Source: Salinibacter pepae
Lineage (GTDB): Bacteria; Bacteroidota; Rhodothermia; Rhodothermales; Salinibacteraceae
Assembly (NCBI RefSeq): GCF_947077775.1
Contig: NZ_CAMTTE010000001.1
Coordinates: forward strand, 3,128,501 to 3,192,500
Length of the DNA: 64,000 nucleotides
Direction of reading: 5' to 3'
The position numbers were made by a program, and so were the translations under genes. Below are positions 1-8,480 of the stretch, in pieces (positions within the stretch are counted from its first letter, which is position 1; each line of letters begins with the position of its first letter). The notes below the pieces were generated by a model. The model saw only the letters and a program-made list of their open reading frames with translations. It was not told where the DNA came from and did no database searches.

Positions 1-543
1 CCCGTACTCGAACGGTTTGAGGACAATCCGTTTCTGGAGCGCTTCTATGCGGACCGGGAGCGGTGGGCCTTCCAGACGCAGCTCGCCTTCCTGGCAAGCC
101 GGTTTCGGCAGCAGAAAGAGCTGTCCGAGCGCGACCTCTTCCGCGACTTTGCGGTCAGCGACTACACGTTCGACAAGGACCGCATCTTTGCCCGCCAGAC
201 GCTGAGCGGCGACGAACTCCAGCTCTACGAGTCGCTCTTTCGCCTCATGGAGCCGACCGTCCCGTCGCCCGACCTCGTGGTGTACCTGCGTTCCTCCCCC
301 GAGCGGCTTCTGCAAAACATTGAGAAGCGCGACCGGCCGTACGAGCGCGACATGGATCCAGGCTACATTGCGGACCTTCACGAGGCCTACGACCAGTACT
401 TTCGGCAGTACGAGCGCACCCCGCTCCTCGTGGTGAACGTCGCGGAGATGGACTTCGTCGAGCACCCGGCGGACTTTCGGGCACTGGTGCGGCACATCGT
501 CGCCCCGTCCGACGAGCGGTCCCGCTACGTCCACCCGTCGTAG
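1..543 (+). CDS. Deoxynucleoside kinase, 5'-truncated by the window edge
   Basis: The reading frame is open from the first base, so the start codon and the P-loop lie outside the window. The visible 180 residues match the C-terminal two thirds of the deoxyadenosine/deoxyguanosine kinase family, which phosphorylates deoxynucleosides for nucleotide salvage in the cytoplasm. Recognisable parts are the ENPFLERFY-like helix near the start, the segment FAVSDYTFDKDRIFA, the DLVVYLRSSPERLLQNIEKRDRPYE lid-type region carrying the arginines that contact ATP phosphates, and the terminal ADFRALVRHI helix. The ATG at 247 is internal and is not the start. Substrate preference cannot be told from this part. 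Confidence 0.85.
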   Translation, partial: PVLERFEDNPFLERFYADRERWAFQTQLAFLASRFRQQKELSERDLFRDFAVSDYTFDKDRIFARQTLSGDELQLYESLFRLMEPTVPSPDLVVYLRSSPERLLQNIEKRDRPYERDMDPGYIADLHEAYDQYFRQYERTPLLVVNVAEMDFVEHPADFRALVRHIVAPSDERSRYVHPS

Positions 544-588
544 CGGCGGGGCTTGTCCCGACAGCACGGCCCTTCGCAGACGCGCATC

Positions 589-858
589 ATGGAGTACCTC
601 GTTCTCGGCATCATTCTGTATTTTATCCTGCGGACGTCCGGGAACCTCGTCCGTCTGATGGGGGGCGAGGAGGGGACGTCTTCCCGGAAGGGCCCGACGC
701 ACGAGTCCCCATCCCGTCAAACCGAGTGGAAAGGCCCCTCGCCCCGGAAGCGAACGGGGACGGCGCGCGACGAACCGACGTTCTGGGGACAAGACGTGGA
801 GGACGCAAACTGGCGGGACGTCAACGGAGAGGCGAGCTCCCAGGGCTCGTCCCGCTGA
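589..858 (+). CDS. Small membrane-anchored protein, DUF4834-like
   Basis: This encodes 89 residues from the ATG at 589; a TTG 36 bases upstream is possible but would put a polar stretch before the membrane segment. Residues 2-14 (EYLVLGIILYFIL) form one hydrophobic helix. The rest is a hydrophilic, low-complexity tail ending in an acidic FWGQDVEDANWRDV patch. This layout resembles the short DUF4834 proteins of Bacteroidota, whose function is unknown. It follows the nucleoside kinase by 45 bases on the same strand and may be cotranscribed. It is convergent with the TonB-type gene, only 13 bases away. Family assignment is tentative. Confidence 0.55.
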   Translation: MEYLVLGIILYFILRTSGNLVRLMGGEEGTSSRKGPTHESPSRQTEWKGPSPRKRTGTARDEPTFWGQDVEDANWRDVNGEASSQGSSR

Positions 859-871
859 TGCCCGGTCGGCG

Positions 872-1555
872 TTACTCCGACGTGCCAAACTCGAAGGTGA
901 GAGTCGTCTGGCTGGCAACCGGCTGTCCGTTCTGCTGCGCGGGGCGGAAGCGCGACCGGCGGGCGGCAACGAGGGCGGCCGCCTCCAGGCCGTGGTCCAG
1001 GCGCGCGACGGTGCGGGCCCGCCCCTCGTCCGGGAGCCGCCACCGTTTGAGGACAGTTGCCCCCGTCACCCGTCCCGTCTCGGACACCTGTACGGCGACG
1101 CGAACCCGGGCCTGTACGCTCGCCTCGCGGGCAGCGGTCGGATAGTCGGGCTGTACGGCACGGAACAGGCGGGCGTTGGTGTCGGGCGTGCGGGCCGCAC
1201 GGGGCGTGTCGGTCGTGCCGTCCCGCAACTGATCGTCGTCCCCGGGGACGTCGACGGCCAGGGCGGACGTGCCGAACTCGATCTTGTCTTCGATCACGAC
1301 GTTGTTGGGGACGACCGTGGGGGGCGCCGGGGCCGGTGAGGGCGGCGTCTGCTCGCGGGCCTGTGCCGTCGGCTGCACCTCGTTCATGTGGATGCGGTCC
1401 GCACTCCGCTCCCCAAACGGACCCTCCGGGGCTCGTGGGGACGGCGCCGGCCACCAGCGCACGAGCGCAACGCCGAGCGCCAGCACGACGGCCAGCGCCC
1501 CGAGAAGGCGGCGTCGGTACGCGTGGTCGGACCTGGAGGCGGCAGCTCGGCGCAT
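872..1555 (-). CDS. TonB family (energy-transducing) protein
   Basis: This is a 227-residue protein. I start it at the ATG read from 1555 because the longer frame adds an N-terminus with no protein-like character. A basic N-terminus (MRRAAASRSDHAYRRR) precedes one transmembrane helix (LLGALAVVLALGVALV), then a proline-rich linker, then a C-terminal TonB-type domain: QPDYPTAAREASVQARVRV, a central GRVTGATVLK strand and the RFRPAQQNGQPV segment. Such proteins sit in the inner membrane and contact TonB-dependent receptors across the periplasm. No receptor or ExbB/ExbD gene is nearby, so the partner is unknown. It is divergent from carA. Confidence 0.8.
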   Translation of the reverse strand: MRRAAASRSDHAYRRRLLGALAVVLALGVALVRWWPAPSPRAPEGPFGERSADRIHMNEVQPTAQAREQTPPSPAPAPPTVVPNNVVIEDKIEFGTSALAVDVPGDDDQLRDGTTDTPRAARTPDTNARLFRAVQPDYPTAAREASVQARVRVAVQVSETGRVTGATVLKRWRLPDEGRARTVARLDHGLEAAALVAARRSRFRPAQQNGQPVASQTTLTFEFGTSE

Positions 1556-1913
1556 CGAACGGACGGGCGGTAGGGGACGACATCGTATCTTTAAGAACGG
1601 GGCCCAACATCTGTTTCTGAGGGGGGACGGCCCCGGTTTATGATGCAACCGCGAGGGGGCGTTTGAAAACCAGCGAAACGAGGCCCCAGTCAGGAAATCC
1701 GGTTGCGAAACTTTTCGGCCTGCTTGTACTTTGATCGGCAGGTTTTGTCAATGTCACCAATTTCGAGCGCCATGTCTCCCGACATTCCCCCCGAACCTGG
1801 GCCCTGCTCATTGGCACCGACCCCGTTGGATTAGTTCCTCTGCCCTCCCCATTTGGGGAGGTTTTTTTATGGCCCCCGGCGCCGCCGTTTGTCACTGACT
1901 CTCCTCCTGTCCC
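1556..1913 (+). promoter_or_regulatory. Divergent intergenic region and carA leader
   Basis: This non-coding stretch lies between the TonB-type gene and carA. A promoter-like pair reading toward carA is visible: TTG at 1703-1705 and TACTTTG at 1727-1733, 21 bases apart, loosely like the Bacteroidota TTTG / TAnnTTTG pattern but one base short in the second box. Downstream, AATGTC (1750-1755) and ATGTC (1772-1776) can each pair with GACATT (1781-1786), giving mutually exclusive hairpins. They are followed by the terminator at 1844-1868. This arrangement suggests attenuation of carA, which is an inference. Confidence 0.45.
1844..1868 (+). terminator. Intrinsic terminator-like hairpin in the carA leader
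   Basis: A perfect 7-bp stem (CCTCCCC 1844-1850 with GGGGAGG 1855-1861) with a 4-base ATTT loop is followed by seven T (1862-1868). The T-tract is only on the + strand side, so it would stop transcription heading into carA, whose ATG is 45 bases further on. No + strand gene ends nearby (the last ends at 858), which makes an attenuator more likely than a plain terminator. Confidence 0.75.
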
Positions 1914-3074
1914 ATGACCCACGCACCCTCCTCCCCGACCCGCGATCCCGCCAAGCTCGTTCTGTCCGACGGCACCGTCGCCCGAGGCGTAGCACTTGGC
2001 CAGCGAGGGCTGACCGGCGGGGAGCTGTGCTTCAACACGAGCATGACGGGGTACCAAGAAATCATGACGGATCCGTCGTACTACGGCCAGCTCATGATGA
2101 TGACTCAGCCCCACATCGGCAACTACGGCGCCTCGGCCGAAGACATGGAGGCCGATACGCCGATGGTCGCGGGCTTCATCGTCCGCGATTACCCGCGCCG
2201 CCACGCCAACACCCAGGCCGACGAGACGCTTGAGGCGTTCATGCGGCGCCACGACCTCGTGGGCATTGCGGGGGTGGACACCCGGGCCCTCGTGCGACAC
2301 GTGCGGGACAAGGGCGTCATGAATGCCGTCATCTCGTCCGAGGCCCTGGAGGAGGAGACGCTCCTGCAGAAGGCGCGCGACTGGCCCAGCATGGCGGGCC
2401 GGAAGCTGGCCTCGGAGGTGAGCACCGATGGCCCGTACACCTTCTGCGAGGGCCCCGGGCCGCGGATTGCGGTGTACGACTTCGGGGTCAAGCAGAACAT
2501 CCTGCGCTCGTTTCGCCGGCGGGGGTGTACAGTGAGGGTGGTGCCGGGCGACACGGACCTGAGCGAGGTCCTTGCCTGGGACCCCGACGGGCTCTTCTTC
2601 TCGAACGGCCCCGGCGACCCGCGTCCCATGTCCGACGCGATCGACACGGTGGGCGCGGCCATCGACACGGGCCTCCCGATCTTCGGCATCTGCCTGGGGC
2701 ACCAGCTGATGTCGCTGGCGGAGGGGATTGGGGTCTACAAGATGCACGTCGGCCACCGCGGGGCCAACCATCCGGTGAAGAACCTCGACACCGGGCAGGT
2801 CGAGGTGACGACCCAGAACCACGGCTTCGCGGTCGATCCCGAGTCGATTGCGCCGGAAACCGCCCGCGTAACGCACGTCAACCTGAACGACGACACGATC
2901 GAGGGGCTCGAGTTCAAGACGTTCGCCGGCATGTCGCTGCAGTACCACCCGGAGGCCTCCCCCGGCCCGCACGACAGCCACTACCACTTCAACCGGTTCA
3001 TGGAGCTGGTGGCGGAGGAGCGGGACGTGACGCTGCCGGCGGCCGCCACCGAGCCGGCAGTCGCGACGGCGTAG
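1914..3074 (+). CDS. carA: Carbamoyl-phosphate synthase small (glutaminase) subunit
   Basis: CarA (386 residues, usual length) hydrolyses glutamine and channels ammonia to CarB to make carbamoyl phosphate for pyrimidine and arginine synthesis. The N-terminal CPSase small-chain domain is clear (LVLSDGTVARG, the FNTSMTGYQEIMTDPSYYGQ region, about residues 12-60). The C-terminal class I amidotransferase domain has the nucleophile Cys260 in GICLGHQL and the His345-Pro-Glu347 pair in YHPEASPGPHD. The ATG at 1914 gives the normal N-terminus. It lies 120 bases upstream of carB on the same strand, as a likely operon, and downstream of the leader hairpin at 1844-1868. Confidence 0.97.
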   Translation: MTHAPSSPTRDPAKLVLSDGTVARGVALGQRGLTGGELCFNTSMTGYQEIMTDPSYYGQLMMMTQPHIGNYGASAEDMEADTPMVAGFIVRDYPRRHANTQADETLEAFMRRHDLVGIAGVDTRALVRHVRDKGVMNAVISSEALEEETLLQKARDWPSMAGRKLASEVSTDGPYTFCEGPGPRIAVYDFGVKQNILRSFRRRGCTVRVVPGDTDLSEVLAWDPDGLFFSNGPGDPRPMSDAIDTVGAAIDTGLPIFGICLGHQLMSLAEGIGVYKMHVGHRGANHPVKNLDTGQVEVTTQNHGFAVDPESIAPETARVTHVNLNDDTIEGLEFKTFAGMSLQYHPEASPGPHDSHYHFNRFMELVAEERDVTLPAAATEPAVATA

Positions 3075-3194
3075 GCGTCCCGAAGGGAGCCGGCACCGGC
3101 GGCACGGCGACCGCAGGCCTCCGAGAATCATCGACGTCGGGGAGGGCCCCGATGTCGCTCACTCATCACGCACCACGCACCACACATCCCCCAA

Positions 3195-6023
3195 ATGCCC
3201 AAGCGCACCGACATCGAGACCATTCTCCTCATCGGGTCCGGCCCCATCGTGATCGGGCAGGCCTGCGAGTTTGACTACAGTGGCAGCCAGTCGGCCCGGG
3301 CCCTGATGGATGAGGGCTACCGGGTGGTTCTGGTGAACTCCAACCCGGCCACCATCATGACCGACCCGCTGATGGCCGACGAGGTGTACCTCCGACCGCT
3401 CACGCCGTCGTCCATTGCGCAGATTGCCCGCGAAGAGGAGCCGGACGCCGTGCTGCCCACGATGGGCGGCCAAACCGGCCTCAACGTGGCGCAGGACCTG
3501 AAGAAGGACGGGTTCTGGGACGAAGAGGGCATCGATGTCATCGGCGTCGACATCGACACGGTCCAGATCACCGAGGACCGCCAGGAATTCCGGACGCTGA
3601 TGGACGACATCGGGCTCGACCAGTCCCGCAGCGACACGGCCAAGAGCCTGCTGGAGGCCAAAGAAATCACCCAGGAGCTGGGGGGGCTGCCGGTGGTCAT
3701 CCGGCCGTCGTACACGCTTGGGGGCTCGGGCGGCGGCATCGTCTGGAAGGAGGACGAATTCGAGGAAATGGTCACCCGGGGCCTGGAGCTCTCCCCGGCC
3801 CACCAGGTGCTCATTGACGAGTGCCTGTTCGGGTGGAAGGAGTACGAGCTGGAGCTGCTCCGCGACCCCAACGACAACGTCATCATCATCGCCTCCATCG
3901 AGAACGTGACACCGATGGGCGTGCACACCGGCGACTCGGTGACCGTCGCGCCGCAGCAGACGCTGACGGACAAGCAGTTCCAGCGGATGCGCGACGCGGC
4001 GATCAAGGCGATGAACTCGATTGGCACCTTTGCGGGCGGATGCAACATCCAGTTTGCCTTCGAGCCGGGCACCGGGCGCATGATCGTGATCGAGATCAAC
4101 CCGCGGGTGAGCCGGTCCTCGGCCCTCGCCTCGAAGGCGACCGGCTACCCCATCGCGAAGGTGGCCTCGAAGCTGGCGATCGGCTACACCCTCGACGAGC
4201 TGCCGAACGAGGTGACCGGCGATACGAGCGCCTGCTTCGAGCCGTCGCTCGACTACGTGGTCACCAAGATTCCGCGCTTCAACTTCGACAAGTTCGAAGG
4301 GGTCGACGAAGAGCTGACCACACAGATGAAAGCGGTCGGCGAGGTCATGTCGATCGGGCGCACGTTCAACGAAAGCCTGCAGAAGGCCTGGCAGAGCCTC
4401 GAAATCGGGTACGCGGGCCTCGGGGCCGACCGCCCGGACGCCGACCGCGAGACGGTGCGCGAGCGGCTGACGGCCCCGCGCTGGGACAACCTGCTGCACG
4501 TCCGCCACGCCTTCCGGTACGGGGCGAGCGTGGAGGAGGTACACGACATCACTCAGATCGACAAGTGGTTCCTCTACCAGATCAAGGACCTCGTCGCCCT
4601 CGAAGAAGAGATCCGCGCGACGCCGCTCCGCGAGATGGACGCCCGCTTCCTCCGAGAGGCCAAGCGTGCGGGCTTTTCCGACGAGCAGATTGCCTTCCTC
4701 GTCCCCGAGGACGTGACCGACCGTGAGGTGCGCGCCCGCCGGACGGACGAGGACGTGACCCCGGCCTACCAGCTCGTCGACACCTGTGCGGGCGAGTTCC
4801 CGGCGGAGACGCCCTACTACTACTCCAGCTACGAGACCGTCAACGAGAGCACGGTCACGGACCAGCCAAAGGTGCTAATTCTCGGCTCTGGCCCCAACCG
4901 CATCGGGCAGGGCATCGAGTTTGACTACTGCTGCGTCCACGGCGTGAAGGCCGCCCAGGAGATGGGCTACGAGGCCCTCATGCTCAACTGCAACCCGGAG
5001 ACGGTGTCCACCGACTTCGACGTGGCGGACAAGCTCTACTTCGAGCCGGTCTTCTGGGAGCGGGTGCAGGACGTCATCGACCTGGAGCAGCCGGAGGGCG
5101 TGATCCTCCAGCTCGGCGGGCAGACGGCCATCAAGCTCGGCGAACGGTTCGAGGAAGACGGCATCCAGGTCCTGGGAACCTCGTACTCGAAAATGGACCT
5201 TGTGGAGGACCGGGGCAAGTTCACGTCCATTCTGCAGAAGCTGGACATTCCGTTCCCCCCCTACGGCGTGGCCCATTCGGTGGAGGAGGCCCTCGAGACC
5301 GCCGGCCGTCTCGGGTCCCCGACCCTCATCCGGCCCAGCTATGTGCTGGGGGGGGAGGGCATGCGCATCGCCATCAACGAGGACGAGGTGGCCGAGTACG
5401 TGGGCAACGTGCTGGAGACATATCCGGACAACGAAATCCTGCTCGACCGCTTTCTCGAAGACGCCGTGGAGTTGGACGTGGACGCCATCTGCGACGGCGA
5501 CGAGGTGTGGATTGCGGGCATGATGCAGCACATCGAGCCGGCGGGGGTCCACTCCGGCGACTCGACCGCCGTCCTGCCGCCGTTTAGCCTCTCCGATGAG
5601 GTGCTCGATACCATTCGGGAGTACGTGCGGGCCCTCGCCTTCGAGCTGGACGTCCTCGGCCTCGTAAACGTGCAGCTCATCGTCAAGGACGGAACGGTGT
5701 ACGTCATTGAGGCCAATCCGCGGGCCTCGCGCACAATTCCCTTCATCGCCAAGGCGGCGGGCATTCCCATTCCCGCCATCGCCACGAAGGTCATGCTGGG
5801 CGAGACGCTCGAGACCTTCCGCGAGCGGGGCGACCTGGAGTCGGACCTGGAGGAGTACGCAATCAAGGAGCCGGTCTTCTCGTGGGACAAGTTCCCGGAG
5901 GTGCCGAAGGAACTCGGGCCGGAGATGAAGTCGACCGGGGAGTCGATCGCGTTCGTCGAGTCGCTGGACGCCGACCAGTTTGAGCAGCCCTACGAAATGA
6001 AGGACCTGTATTTGTCTCGGTAA
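3195..6023 (+). CDS. carB: Carbamoyl-phosphate synthase large subunit, lacking the allosteric domain
   Basis: CarB makes carbamoyl phosphate from bicarbonate, ammonia and two ATP. Both tandem synthetase halves are present: an N-terminal carboxyphosphate half beginning TDIETILLIGSGPIVIGQA, an oligomerisation region (about 400-550), and a second half beginning PKVLILGSGPNRIGQGIEFDY, each with an ATP-grasp domain and the NPR motif in VIEINPRVSRSS and VIEANPRASRTI. At 942 residues it stops just after GPEMKSTGESIAFVESL. The roughly 130-residue methylglyoxal-synthase-like domain that binds UMP, IMP and ornithine in the 1,073-residue E. coli enzyme is missing. The reading frame is clean, so this looks natural rather than a frameshift; I recall similar short CarB in some other Bacteroidota. 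Confidence 0.97.
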   Translation: MPKRTDIETILLIGSGPIVIGQACEFDYSGSQSARALMDEGYRVVLVNSNPATIMTDPLMADEVYLRPLTPSSIAQIAREEEPDAVLPTMGGQTGLNVAQDLKKDGFWDEEGIDVIGVDIDTVQITEDRQEFRTLMDDIGLDQSRSDTAKSLLEAKEITQELGGLPVVIRPSYTLGGSGGGIVWKEDEFEEMVTRGLELSPAHQVLIDECLFGWKEYELELLRDPNDNVIIIASIENVTPMGVHTGDSVTVAPQQTLTDKQFQRMRDAAIKAMNSIGTFAGGCNIQFAFEPGTGRMIVIEINPRVSRSSALASKATGYPIAKVASKLAIGYTLDELPNEVTGDTSACFEPSLDYVVTKIPRFNFDKFEGVDEELTTQMKAVGEVMSIGRTFNESLQKAWQSLEIGYAGLGADRPDADRETVRERLTAPRWDNLLHVRHAFRYGASVEEVHDITQIDKWFLYQIKDLVALEEEIRATPLREMDARFLREAKRAGFSDEQIAFLVPEDVTDREVRARRTDEDVTPAYQLVDTCAGEFPAETPYYYSSYETVNESTVTDQPKVLILGSGPNRIGQGIEFDYCCVHGVKAAQEMGYEALMLNCNPETVSTDFDVADKLYFEPVFWERVQDVIDLEQPEGVILQLGGQTAIKLGERFEEDGIQVLGTSYSKMDLVEDRGKFTSILQKLDIPFPPYGVAHSVEEALETAGRLGSPTLIRPSYVLGGEGMRIAINEDEVAEYVGNVLETYPDNEILLDRFLEDAVELDVDAICDGDEVWIAGMMQHIEPAGVHSGDSTAVLPPFSLSDEVLDTIREYVRALAFELDVLGLVNVQLIVKDGTVYVIEANPRASRTIPFIAKAAGIPIPAIATKVMLGETLETFRERGDLESDLEEYAIKEPVFSWDKFPEVPKELGPEMKSTGESIAFVESLDADQFEQPYEMKDLYLSR

Positions 6024-6432
6024 GCACAGGCGTTCTCGCTAGCGCTGTCGGTGGAAGGAGCGAGGCTTTCTGGAATTCACGGAGCGAAGCGGAGTACATG
6101 AAAGACCGCCATTTGTCCCGGTAGGCGGGCCCTACAGGAAGGTCGCCTAAACGGCCAGCTTCGCAGAATCCTGTTGCGGCTGGGCGGGGACGCCGGCATA
6201 GGAAATTGCACGGTCGTCGACCGGCAGCGCTCAGAGGGCGTGTTTTCTGGGGGCGCTCGCCCGCCGTGGTGCACGTGCCGATCCTCACGGCGAGCCTCTG
6301 AGGCAATTGTCGTTTCCGGATAACGTTCATGGAGACGGGTGAACTTCTCCGTACCCGGAAGGTAAATCGGGGTGTTGTGGACCATGCTGCCTTCCAATCT
6401 GAGAGCCTTTTTCCCCGAACGCTCACCTGTTC
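6024..6432. other. Intergenic region carB-psd with a copy of the carB tail
   Basis: No gene was recognised in these 409 bases. At 6098-6124 there is a near-copy of the last nine codons of carB (5997-6023), including a stop codon, read in the same direction. The remainder shows no convincing ORF, tRNA or terminator. Confidence 0.6.
6098..6124 (+). repeat. Partial duplicate of the carB 3' end
   Basis: The bases encode MKDRHLSR followed by TAG, compared with MKDLYLSR and TAA at 5997-6023, 101 bases upstream. 20 of 27 bases match by eye, and a few preceding codons (E-x-E-Y against Q-P-Y-E) are also similar. It looks like the relic of a short tandem duplication; chance similarity is not excluded. 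Confidence 0.5.
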
Positions 6433-7170
6433 GTGATTGCACGCGAAGGATACACCATTATCGCCGTCGTGGCGGGCCTGGCGCTCATGCTGACCATGGG
6501 GGCGCTCTGGGTGGACGGGTGGCTGTGGCGGGGGCCGATGCTCGCCGTTGCGATCGGGGGCCTCGCGTTTACCCTCTACTTCTTCCGGGATCCGGAGCGC
6601 ACGCCGCCGGCGGACGCCCTGGAAGCGGGCATCGTGGCCCCGGCCGACGGCCGGGTCGTGGAGATTGCGGAGGAGCAGGATCCGCTGTACCTGGAGGGCC
6701 CAGCCCGGCGCATTTCCATCTTTCTCTCGCCGCTCGACGTGCACGTGAACCGGGTGCCGGCGCGGGGGGTCATCGAGCATGCCGAGTACCGCCCGGGCGA
6801 TTACCTCGTGGCCTGGCACCCGAAGGCCAGCGAGAAGAACGAACGGTCGGAGTTTGGCCTGCGCCACCCCACCGGCACGAAGCTCCTGTTTAAGCAAATC
6901 GCAGGGGCGGTGGCGCGCCGCATCGAATACGACCTCCGTGAGGGGGACACCGTGGAAACCGGGGCGCGCTTCGGAATCGTCAAGTTTGGGTCCCGAATGG
7001 ACCTGCTCGTGCCGCCGTCGGTTGAGCTTCACGCGGAGGAGGGGCAGGTCGTGCGGGCGGGCACGACGGTTCTGGGGCGCATCCCGACGCCCGAGTCCGG
7101 CCGGTCCTCGTCCGCCGAGGCAACCGCCGCACCGGCCGCCTCGTCCGCACGCCGCTCGTCTGCTTCTTAA
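6433..7170 (+). CDS. psd: Phosphatidylserine decarboxylase, short (archaeal-type) form
   Basis: The enzyme decarboxylates phosphatidylserine to phosphatidylethanolamine at the inner membrane. The protein has 245 residues with hydrophobic N-terminal helices (about 8-50), the FFRDPERTPP motif typical of the short class, the ISIFLSPLDVHVNRVPA core, and the self-cleavage site GIVKFGSRMD, where Gly186-Ser187 would give the pyruvoyl group. The C-terminal 30 residues are low-complexity Ser/Ala. The start is a GTG at 6433 giving the usual MIAREGY N-terminus; no in-frame ATG fits better. It lies 16 bases upstream of pssA, which makes its substrate, so the two probably form an operon. Confidence 0.93.
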   Translation: MIAREGYTIIAVVAGLALMLTMGALWVDGWLWRGPMLAVAIGGLAFTLYFFRDPERTPPADALEAGIVAPADGRVVEIAEEQDPLYLEGPARRISIFLSPLDVHVNRVPARGVIEHAEYRPGDYLVAWHPKASEKNERSEFGLRHPTGTKLLFKQIAGAVARRIEYDLREGDTVETGARFGIVKFGSRMDLLVPPSVELHAEEGQVVRAGTTVLGRIPTPESGRSSSAEATAAPAASSARRSSAS

Positions 7171-7186
7171 TTGCTGACTGACTGGG

Positions 7187-8062
7187 ATGATCGACCTCTT
7201 CGGGGCCGACCGTGCGGGCAGTACGGCCCGGGCGGACGACCGCTCCGCCCGGCCGGCGAGCGTCCGACGCCGCCTCCGGGCCTACCGGAGCGCGCGCCGC
7301 GAGCAGCGGGGCGACCGGCCGCCGCCCCGCGTGGCGGTGCCCTCCTTCTTCACGCTGATGAACCTGCTGTGCGGGTTTATGGCCCTCACGCAGGTGGCGG
7401 ACGCTGCGTTCGTCCTGGCCTGCTGGCTCATTGTGCTGGCCGGCTTCTTCGACCTGCTCGACGGGGTGATGGCGCGCCTCACGGGGGCCGACAGCCCCTT
7501 CGGCGTCCAACTCGACTCCCTCAGCGACATTGTGTCGTTTGGGGTGGCGCCGTCTTTCCTGCTGTACGGCTACGTGCTGGACACCTTCAATCCACTCGGG
7601 ATGATCGTTGCCGCCCTCCCGGCGCTCTGCGGGGCGGTGCGGCTGGCCCGCTACAACATGACCGCCGACGAGAGCGACAAAGAGGGCTTCGAGGGGCTTC
7701 CCATTCCGGGGCAGGCCATTGCCGTCGTGGCGCTCATCCTGGCCGCCGAGAATTCAGCCTGGGACGGTCGCTTCGCCCTCGACAGCCTCCGCGTCGTGCT
7801 GCCCGTCGTCATTGTGCTCTCCGGGCTGATGGTGTCGAACATCCGGTTTGACGCAATTCCCATGCCCTCCCTGGAGGCGGTGCGCACGCACCCCTCAAAG
7901 ATCGCCGCGTACGGACTCGCGGGACTGCTGATCGTGGGGCTCCAGGAGCGAGGGCTTCTGATCGTCCTGACCGCGTACCTGTTGCACGGCGTGGGACGGG
8001 CCCTCTACAAGCTCGTGCGGGCGCTCGTCGCCCCGGTGCCGGACGAGCGGTTGGGCTCCTGA
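7187..8062 (+). CDS. pssA: CDP-diacylglycerol-serine O-phosphatidyltransferase
   Basis: PssA joins CDP-diacylglycerol and serine to form phosphatidylserine. The CDP-alcohol phosphotransferase signature is complete: D89, D92-G93, A96-R97, G106, D110 and D114 in FDLLDGVMARLTGADSPF and GVQLDSLSD. Several membrane helices follow (VVLPVVIVLSGLMVSNI, IAAYGLAGLLIVGL and others). The first 50 residues are a charged Arg-rich extension longer than in most relatives. The later ATG codons lie too close to the catalytic domain, so 7187 is preferred. It directly follows psd, completing the phosphatidylethanolamine pathway. Confidence 0.93.
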   Translation: MIDLFGADRAGSTARADDRSARPASVRRRLRAYRSARREQRGDRPPPRVAVPSFFTLMNLLCGFMALTQVADAAFVLACWLIVLAGFFDLLDGVMARLTGADSPFGVQLDSLSDIVSFGVAPSFLLYGYVLDTFNPLGMIVAALPALCGAVRLARYNMTADESDKEGFEGLPIPGQAIAVVALILAAENSAWDGRFALDSLRVVLPVVIVLSGLMVSNIRFDAIPMPSLEAVRTHPSKIAAYGLAGLLIVGLQERGLLIVLTAYLLHGVGRALYKLVRALVAPVPDERLGS

Positions 8063-8118
8063 GAACACCGCCGGCCCCCTCGACACTCTCTGCCGTTATC
8101 CGCATCCAACGTTCCCCC

Positions 8119-8397
8119 ATGTACAAAGCTACGATCTCGATCACCCTCCGGCCGTCCATCCTCGACCCCGAAGGCAAAACCATCCAGCACGCCCTGACCA
8201 ACCTCGGGTACGACGCGGTGGATCAGGTGCGCATGGGCAAGCAGGCCGAGGTATGGATCGACGCGGCGAGCGAGGCGGAGGCCCGCGAGGTGGCCACGGA
8301 GGCCTGCGAAAAGCTGCTCGCAAACCCTGTCACCGAAAACTTCGAGATCCAGATCGAATCTGCGTCCCGCGAGGCGGTCGGGGAGGGAACGGCCTGA
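8119..8397 (+). CDS. purS: Phosphoribosylformylglycinamidine synthase subunit PurS
   Basis: This 92-residue protein has the PurS pattern: YKATISITLRPSILDPEGKTI, then ALTNLGYDAVDQVRMGK and the C-terminal ENFEIQIES strand. PurS bridges PurL and the PurQ glutaminase in the three-subunit FGAM synthase of purine synthesis. purQ and purL are not adjacent; the neighbours are pssA (56 bases upstream) and clpS. The length is normal (about 80-90 residues). Confidence 0.92.
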   Translation: MYKATISITLRPSILDPEGKTIQHALTNLGYDAVDQVRMGKQAEVWIDAASEAEAREVATEACEKLLANPVTENFEIQIESASREAVGEGTA

Positions 8398-8480
8398 CGG
8401 CGCAGCCGTCCTCACCCCATTGGGCATTCGATGCGTTTGCCTGCGACGGTCCGTTCACGAATTCGACTCGTTTGCTTGTC

